A DNA stretch of 64,000 nucleotides from Bufo bufo. Its lineage: Eukaryota; Chordata; Amphibia; Anura; Bufonidae. The notes beneath the pieces were generated by a model. That model was not told the origin of the DNA and searched no databases. It was given only the letters and a program-made list of their open reading frames with translations. The translations under genes were made by a program, and so were the position numbers. Positions 57,185-64,000 of the stretch are shown here, in pieces (the stretch's first letter is position 1; each line of letters starts with the position of its first letter). The stretch spans positions 71,145,371 to 71,209,370 of the forward strand of contig NC_053393.1 of NCBI RefSeq assembly GCF_905171765.1, in the 5' to 3' direction.

Positions 57185-60100
57185 TCCTGTCTACAAATGC
57201 TCGCAGTTTAGGTAAAAAAAATCAATGAACTTGGGTCAATAATGGCATCTGAGAATGTAGATTTAGTGGCTGTTACGGAGACATGGTTTAATGAAAGAAA
57301 TGACTGGGACATAACCATACCAGGGTACTCTTTATACAGAAGAGACAGAGAAGGCAAGAAAGGAGGAGGAGTGGCCCTGTATGTGAAAGATAGCATTAAA
57401 TCTAACCTAATACAAGTTGGTGAGGCCAACATAGAGTCAGTTTGGGTTACGTTGCAGTTTGCTAACCATGCAGTAACTCGTGTAGGTGTGATATAATGAC
57501 CACCTGGTCAAGTTAAAGAACTAGATGATCTATTATAAACGGAAAATGCAAATGTGATCGCACACTACATCCAGCACTCTGCCCTCCATGCTGGATGAGA
57601 CATTGGTTTATATTTTGGCCAAAGCATAGTAAGCCACTCACCGCGTCAAGGTCGTCTCATGAGTGGTCCCTAACTCTTGTTCCTACCTGTTCATGGGCCA
57701 TGACAGCCACATAAAATCCAGGGAATGCAGGTCAGCATGCAAGCCAAGTACACTTTGCTTGTAACCCCGTCCGGTGCCATTACAGCTTTCATCGGATCCA
57801 GGGATGCAAGTACCAACATGCATGCTGAACCCACCATATACTTCTCCTGGAGCCAGATGGCTAATGGTAGGTTCTATACAAGCAGACTCAGTTTTATACT
57901 GACTTTAAAACCAGCCTCAAGGACAGATTAACTGGTCAGGTGTGCAATGACTCCAAGGAGATCGCCACGCCTCCAATATATACTACAAAGAAAAAAATAA
58001 GGGGTTGGGTCAGCACAACCTGCCTGTAGGTGCAGATCACTATGGCGAAATACATATATAAACGGAAAATGCAAATGTGATCGCACACTACATCCAGCAC
58101 TCTGCCCTCCATGCTGGATGAGACATTGGCCAAAATATAAACCAATGTCTCATCCAGCATGGAGGGCAGAGTGCTGGATGTAGTGTGCGATCACATTTGC
58201 ATTTTCCGTTTATATATGTATTTCGCCATAGTGATCTGCACCTACAGGCAGGTTGTGCTGACCCAACCCCTTATTTTTTTCTTTGTAGTATATATTGGAG
58301 GCGTGGCGATCTCCTTGGAGTCATTGCACACCTGACCAGTTAATCTGTCCTTGAGGCTGGTTTTAAAGTCAGTATAAAACTGAGTCTGCTTGTATAGAAC
58401 CTACCATTAGCCATCTGGCTCCAGGAGAAGTATATGGTGGGTTCAGCATGCATGTTGGTACTTGCATCCCTGGATCCGATGAAAGCTGTAATGGCACCGG
58501 ACGGGGTTACAAGCAAAGTGTACTTGGCTTGCATGCTGACCTGCATTCCCTGGATTTTATGTGGCTGTCATGGCCCATGAACAGGTAGGAACAAGAGTTA
58601 GGGACCACTCATGAGACGACCTTGACGCGGTGAGTGGCTTACTATGCTTTGGCCAAAATATAAACCAATGTCTCATCCAGCATGGAGGGCAGAGTGCTGG
58701 ATGTAGTGTGCGATCACATTTGCATTTTCCGTTTATATATGTATTTCGCCATAGTGATCTGCACCTACAGGCAGGTTGTGCTGACCCAACCCCTTATTTT
58801 TTTCTTTGTAGTATATATTGGAGGCGTGGCGATCTCCTTGGAGTCATTGCACACCTGACCAGTTAATCTGTCCTTGAGGCTGGTTTTAAAGTCAGTATAA
58901 AACTGAGTCTGCTTGTATAGAACCTACCATTAGCCATCTGGCTCCAGGAGAAGTATATGGTGGGTTCAGCATGCATGTTGGTACTTGCATCCCTGGATCC
59001 GATGAAAGCTGTAATGGCACCGGACGGGGTTACAAGCAAAGTGTACTTGGCTTGCATGCTGACCTGCATTCCCTGGATTTTATGTGGCTGTCATGGCCCA
59101 TGAACAGGTAGGAACAAGAGTTAGGGACCACTCATGAGACGACCTTGACGCGGTGAGTGGCTTACTATGCTTTGGCCAAAATATAAACCAATGTCTTATC
59201 CAGCATGGAGGGCAGAGTGCTGGATGTAGTGTGCGATCACATTTGCATTTTCCGTTTATATATGTATTTCGCCATAGTGATCTGCACCTACAGGCAGGTT
59301 GTGCTGACCCAACCCCTTATTTTTTAGATGATCTATTAGTTGAAGAAATAGCTAAAATGACAATGAAAGGAGAAGTTATCATTATGGGAGATTTCAATCT
59401 TCCAGATATAAACTGGAAAACCAAAATAGCAAGTTCAACCAGGAGTACAGATATTCTAAATTCCCTACTGGGGTTATCTCTACAACAAGTGGTTGAGGAG
59501 CCAACCCGGAGGGAGGCCATTTTGGATTTGGTATTCACAAATGGGGATTCGGTATATGATGTCATTGTAGGCGAAACCTTGGGATCTAGTGATCACCAGT
59601 CAGTGTGGTTTAATATAAGAACTGTGAAAGAGTCCCACCACACAAAAACAAAAGTTTTAGATTTTAGAAAAACAGACTTTTCAAAAATGAAATTAGTCAT
59701 AAATGAGTCCTTATCAGACTGGAACGGATTACATGGAGTCCAGGAGAAATGGGACTACTTGAAAGGTGCATTATTGAAGGCAACAGAAAATTGCATTAGA
59801 CTTGTCAGTAAAAGCAAAAAAAGGAAGAGACCACTGTGGTACTCAGCAGAAGTGGCCCAAATCATTAAAAATAAAAAGCTAGCATTTTGGAATTATAAAA
59901 AAAACCAGAGCAATGAAGATAAGGAAATCTACAAGATTAGGCATAGAGAGGCCAAGCAAGTTATAAGAACTTCTAAAGCGCAGGCAGAAGAAAAACTAGC
60001 TCAGTCTATGAAAAAAGGGGATAAGACATTCTTCAGATATATAAATGAAAAAAGGAAATTAAAACAAGGAATAACTAAATTAAAAACAAAGGACGGAAGG

Positions 60101-61733
60101 TATGTAGAAGAGAATAAAGGGCTAGCCGACTGCCTTAATGAATACTTCTGTTCAGTTTTTACAAAAGAAAATGGAAAAGGACCTCCACTAGAAAGGATGA
60201 CTAATAAATCATTTGATGCATGTATCTTTACAGAGGAAGATGTTCTAAGTTTGCTGTCTAAGGTGAAGACAAATAAGTCACAGGGGCCTGATGAAATACA
60301 CCCAAAATTATTAAAAGAGCTTAGTGGTGAGCTGGCAAAACCGCTAACAGATTTATTTAACCAATCATTAGTAACAGGAGTCGTCCCGGAAGATTGGAAA
60401 TTGGCAAATGTCGTGCCCATTCACAAGAAAGGTAGTAGGGAGGAATCGAGCAACTATAGACCAGTGAGTCTGACATCAATAGTATGCAAATTAATGGAAA
60501 CCCTATTAAAGGATAGGATTGTGGAACATCTAAAATCCCATGGATTGCAAGATGAAAAACAACATGGGTTTACTTCAGGGAGATCATGTCAAACAAATCT
60601 TATAGATTTTTTGTGACTGGGTGACTAAAATAATAGACGGTGGAGGTGCAGTAGACATCGCATATCTAGATTTTAGTAAGGCTTTTGACACTGTCCCACA
60701 TAGAAGACTTATCAATAAACTGCAGTCATTGAGCATGGACTCCCATATTGTTGAGTGGATTAGGCAGTGGCTGAGTGACAGACAACAGAGGGTTGTAGTC
60801 AATGGAGAACATTCAAAACAAGGTCATGTTACCAGTGGGGTTCCACAGGGATCTGTACTGGGACCAATTTTGTTTAATATCTTCATAAGTGATATTGCAA
60901 AAGGCCTCGATGGGAAGGTGTGTCTTTTTGCTGATGACACAAAGATATGTAACAGGGTTGATGTTCCTGGAGGGAAACGCCAAATGGAAAAGGATTTAGG
61001 AAAACTAGAAGAATGGTCAGAACTCTGGCAACTGAAATTTAATGTGGATAAGTGCAAGATAATGTACCTAGGACGTAAAAACCCAAGGGCAGAATATAGA
61101 ATATTTGACACAGTCCTGACCTCAGTATCTGAGGAAAGGGATTTAGGAGTAATTATTTCAGAAGACTTAAAGGTGGGAAGACAATGTAATAGGGCAGCAC
61201 GAAATGCCAGCAGAATGCTTGGATGTATAGGGAGAGGTATAAGCAGTAGAAAGAGTGAAGTGCTTATGCCGCTGTACAGAACACTGGTGAGACCTCACTT
61301 GGAGTATTGTGCGCAGTACTGGAGGCCATATCTCCAGAAGGATATAGATACTCTAGAGAGAGTTCAGAGAAGAGCTACTAAACTAGTACATGGATTGCAG
61401 GATAAAACTTACCAGGAAAGGTTAAAGGACCTTAACATGTATAGCTTGGAAGAAAGAAGAGACAGAGGGGATATGATAGAAACTTTTAAATACATAAAGG
61501 GAATCAACTCGGTAAAGGAGGAGAGCATATTTAAAAGAAGAAAAACTACCACAAGAGGACACAGTTTTAAATTAGAGGGGCAAAGGTTTAAAAGTAATAT
61601 AAGGAAGTATTACTTTACTGAGAGAGTAGTGGATGCATGGAATAGCCTTCCTGCAGAAGTGGTAGCTGCAAATACAGTGAAGGGGTTTAAGCGTGCATGG
61701 GATAGGCATATGGCTATCCTTCATATAAGATAG
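57185..61733 (+). pseudogene. CR1 ORF2: endonuclease and reverse transcriptase, interrupted
   Basis: The endonuclease starts near 57185 (VLSTNARSL, shift in an A-run near 57220, then VAVTETWF…GGGVALYVKD) and is cut at 57535 by a 1.8-kb insertion. It resumes at 59339 (EVIIMGDFNLPDINW, SDHQSVW). The reverse transcriptase follows: GPDEIHPKLLKEL, NYRPVSLTSI, GFTSGRSC, a shift in a T-run near 60610, then YLDFSKAFDTVPH, SGVPQGSVLGP, FADDTKI (catalytic pair) and the C-terminal YRTLVRPHLEYCAQYW region, ending at 61733. No RNase H. Confidence 0.9.
57536..59324. mobile_element. Tandem/inverted Penelope-like insertion
   Basis: Flanked by a 14-base duplication TAGATGATCTATTA (57522-57535 and 59325-59338). 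Three direct units of 523 bp (58139-58661, 58662-59184, partial 59185-59324) are preceded by an inverted copy (57537-58138). Head-to-tail plus inverted 5' copy is the arrangement of Penelope-like terminal repeats; no protein is encoded. The 68- and 78-residue frames recur because the unit recurs. Confidence 0.75.
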
Positions 61734-61861
61734 GGCCAGGGGCTATCCATAGTATTCAGATATATTGGGCAGACTAGATGGGCCAAATGGTTCTTATCTG
61801 CCAACACATTCTATGTTTCTATGTTTCTATGTTTCTACCAACATACCGGTTATGGCATGGA

Positions 61862-62860
61862 CACTGTAAAATGTAAATAATATCCATTGAGTCACAGGTA
61901 AAGCTGTGTTTTATTTCAAAGTGAAATGAATTTTTCGTTGATTGCATTATCATAGTTTTCTTCGGGAAGGAAGTAATTCTACAGCTCTGGCAGCGTGCAC
62001 ATCTATAAAATCCATTTAAGGTTAACCAATTAGATGTGGTTCCACTTAATTGTTTTTGACTGTAGGGGCTACTTTGAAGCCTAAATTTGCAGCCTTGGTA
62101 TATGCTATTTGAGGAGTGTTTGTCAGCGTGGATCCTATGATCTTATCTCTCAATAAATGATGCCAGTGTTTTGTGATGATTTTCTCAAGTGATCTAAGTA
62201 TATTGAGAATGGAATGGTAAAATGATTCGGAGGGTCTCTTCTTGCTTGTATTCTTTTTAGATATAAAGAAGTCATTCCTATTCATAGATCTTACTTTATC
62301 TAAAGAATTTTCAAGTATATGACTCGGATAATGTTTCTCTAAAAATTGTTGTGTAAGTTCTAGGGATTTGCATTCAAATTGTTCCCCATTGGTGCAGTTC
62401 TGCCTAATTCTCCCGAACTGACTTGGTGGTATGTTTATGAGTCATCTAGGGAGATGGAAACTGGTATAAAGAATGAAACTATTCCGCATAACAGGTTTGT
62501 GATATGTGCTACAGATTAATTTATGATTATTTATATTGATGATTAGATCTAGAAATTCAACGTGTGTTTTACTTGTGGTCGTGTGAAGCTAAGATTTCTT
62601 TAATTTGTATTGATATCTTCCAATAAATTTTTTAAATGCTCCTCCGTATCCTGCCAGATGAAAATGATATATAGTGACGCCATAGTACCAGACTTGTCCC
62701 CAGTTTAGATTTAATAATGTGTTCCTTCCATTGGGCCATAAAAAGATTGGCATAACTGGGAGCAAATCTGGTACCCATGGCCGTCCCTCTTTTTGTACAT
62801 AAAATTGCGTATCAAATAAAAAATAATTATGGGTCAGTATGTATTTTACTCCTTCCAATA
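61862..62860 (-). pseudogene. Penelope-like reverse transcriptase, decayed
   Basis: Minus-strand frames: FLFDTQFYVQKEG (62780s), where the family has a QxxGTAMGT motif, here degenerate; GVTIYHFHLAGYG; then KIITKHWHHLLRDKIIG and PQIAYTKAANLGF, which fit the RT C-terminal linker. The stretch 62030-61862 has CARCQSC and DIIYILQCPCHNRYVG, leading into the GIY-YIG domain. Several stops and shifts. Catalytic Asp pair not seen. Confidence 0.7.
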
Positions 62861-62886
62861 AAAAAGAAATTTGATCCCCATGTTAA

Positions 62887-62955
62887 CAGGGGTGGGCGAT
62901 ATGGCCTAAAATCTATATTGCAATATAATTTTAAGCATGTGCGATATGCGATATA
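62887..62955 (+). mobile_element. hAT-like end, truncated
   Basis: CAGGGGTGGGCGATATGGCC resembles hAT termini that start CAGGGG. It is followed by an AT-rich GCGATATGCGATATA stretch, then the mariner insertion. The other end was not found. Confidence 0.4.
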
Positions 62956-63811
62956 CATGGTGGGCCATTTATATGGATACACCTTAATAAAATGGGAATG
63001 GTTGGTGATATGAACTTCCTGTTTGTGGCACATTAGTATATGTGAGGGGGGAAACTTTTCAAGATGGGTGGTGACCATGGCGACCATTTTGAAGTCGGCC
63101 ATTTTGAATCCAACTTTTCTTTTTTCAATAGGAAGAGGGTCATGTGACACATCAAACTTATTGGGAATTTCACAAGAAAAACAATGGTGTGCTTGGTTTT
63201 AACGTAAATTTATTCTTTCATGAGTTATTTACAAGTTTATGACCACTTATAAAATGTGTTCAATGTGCTGCCCATTGTGTTGGATTGTCAATGCAACCCT
63301 TTTCTCCCACTCTTCACACACTGATAGCAACACCGCAGGAGAAATGCTAGCACAGGCTTCCAGTATCCGTAGTTTCAGGTGCTGCACATCTCGTATCATC
63401 TGAAGGCAATCGTCTATGCTGTGAAGATACGAGATGTGCAGCATCTGAAACTACGGATACTGGAAGCCTGTGCTAGCATTTCTCCAACACAATGGGCAGC
63501 ACATTGAACACATTTTATAAGTGGTCAGAAACTTGTAAATAACTCATGAAAGAATAAAGTTACGTTAAAACCAAGCACACCATTGTTTTTCTTGCGAAAT
63601 TCCCAATAAGTTTGATGTGTCACATGACCCTCTTCCTATTGAAAAAACAAAAGTTGGCTTCAAAATGGCTGACTTCAAAATGGCCGCCATGGTCACCACC
63701 CATCTTGAAAAGTTTCCCCCCTCACATATACTAATGTGCCACAAACAGGAAGTTAATATCACCAACCATTCCCATTTTATTAAGGTGTATCCATATAAAT
63801 GGCCCACCCTG
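62956..63811. mobile_element. Palindromic Tc1/mariner-type element
   Basis: TA-flanked. Ends CATGGTGGGCCATTTATATG and near-complement, with arms of about 400 bp meeting near 63390. Both arms hold the same transposase tail in opposite directions. Confidence 0.8.
63247..63444 (-). pseudogene. Mariner-type transposase C-terminal tail
   Basis: LRILEACASISPAVLLSVCEEW and VALTIQHNGQHIEHIL match the end of transposases in the IS630-Tc1-mariner group. No catalytic residues remain. The opposite arm (63425-63525) holds a matching fragment. Confidence 0.65.
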
Positions 63812-63851
63812 TACATTGGAACAATTGGACTTTGAAAAACATTGGATTATA

Positions 63852-64000
63852 CACTGCCTGTCCCAAAAATAAGTCGCCATAAAAAATAAAAAAAAGATTC
63901 TCAATGGGGTTAAGGTCTGGACTCTGTGGTGGCCAATCCATGTGTGAAAATGATGTCTCATGCTCCCTGAACCACTCTTTCACAATTTGAGCCCGATGAA
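63852..64000 (-). mobile_element. Tc1-like element, cut by window edge
   Basis: Begins after TA with CACTGCCTGTCCCAAAAATA. Minus-strand coding sequence to 63983 has [20 protein letters not shown], the third-acidic-residue motif of Tc1 transposase. It continues beyond the window. Confidence 0.75.

Larger units (their letters stand above)
54592..61835 (+). mobile_element. CR1-type LINE with 5' monomers
   Basis: Near-full-length non-LTR retrotransposon: five 296-bp monomers, 5' UTR, ORF1 (56173), ORF2 (57185) and a 3' tail GGGCAGACTAGATGGGCCAA ending in CTATGTTT repeats (61809-61835). About 5.45 kb without the 57536-59324 insertion. Octamer-type tail and esterase-bearing ORF1 are CR1 features. 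Only a few frameshifts, so moderately young. Confidence 0.85.
49871..62880 (-). mobile_element. Penelope-like element dispersed by later insertions
   Basis: On the minus strand: reverse-transcriptase pieces (62860-61862), a GIY-YIG-like C-terminal domain (54591-54317), then a terminal-repeat-like region (about 54316-54180 and 52226-49871). The Tc1 elements (51131-52068, 52234-54180) and the CR1 LINE (54592-61835) sit within it. Continuity across the LINE is supported by protein sense: residues before (CPCHNRYVGR) and after (SKRPFKRRVAEH) form one GIY-YIG-type stretch. Left limit approximate. Confidence 0.65.

Noticed and set aside
57725..59069. Repeated 68-residue frames on both strands
   Set aside because: They follow the direct and inverted 523-bp units and do not resemble a reverse transcriptase.
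57536..59324. Intron in CR1 ORF2
   Set aside because: A 14-bp duplication flanks it and it is made of tandem and inverted units; splice-site reading is not needed.

Overview
The window reads as eukaryotic, most likely vertebrate and probably amphibian (frog or toad), heterochromatin-like repeat DNA. I infer this from the mix of elements: TTAA-flanked palindromic MITEs, Harbinger-like and hAT MITEs, Tc1/mariner copies, a chromodomain Ty3/gypsy element, a tyrosine-recombinase retrotransposon, Penelope-like elements and a CR1-type LINE. A fish is possible. I found no host protein-coding gene, no tRNA and no CRISPR. Almost every long open frame belongs to a transposon or is an artefact of tandem or palindromic repeats.

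Layout. 1-11.05 kb: two oppositely oriented copies of a large TTAA-flanked non-autonomous element with internal palindromic satellites (1-1353, cut by the window edge; 4660-9531), with several MITEs between and beside them, and a solo LTR (9936-10678). 11.05-14.7 kb: a Tc1 3' fragment, a second solo LTR, a LINE 3' end and MITE pieces. 14.7-31.24 kb: one hAT element (terminal motifs at 14700 and 31243) expanded to about 16.5 kb by insertions. These are a Ngaro-like tyrosine-recombinase element with split direct repeats (15507-20048), a nearly complete Ty3/gypsy chromovirus-type element (21209-27748, itself holding a solo LTR), a perfect 99-bp-arm hairpin (27821-28031) and a Harbinger-like MITE inside the transposase frame (29873-30341).

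31.2-43.4 kb: Penelope-like inverted arms, palindromic MITEs, a hAT MITE, a second hAT transposase pseudogene (39112-40718) and a 2.2-kb hAT-type element with 8-bp duplications (41102-43350). 43.45-49.61 kb: a third hAT-like element on the minus strand carrying a 41-bp tandem array and an antisense fragment of 18S rRNA, broken by a solo LTR and a 3-kb TTAA element. 49.87-62.88 kb: a minus-strand Penelope-like element whose reverse-transcriptase and GIY-YIG-like parts are separated by a CR1 LINE (54592-61835). That LINE has five 296-bp 5' monomers, an SGNH-esterase ORF1 and an ORF2, and is itself interrupted by a tandem/inverted Penelope-like insertion. 62.88-64 kb: mariner and Tc1 copies.

The sequences do not form a pathway; what links them is nesting. 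Target duplications let much of the insertion order be read directly. The most notable items are the split-direct-repeat recombinase element with its 37-bp hairpin minisatellite, the 18S rRNA piece inside a transposon, the monomer-driven CR1 and the perfect hairpin. All family names rest on motifs read by eye; no database search was possible.
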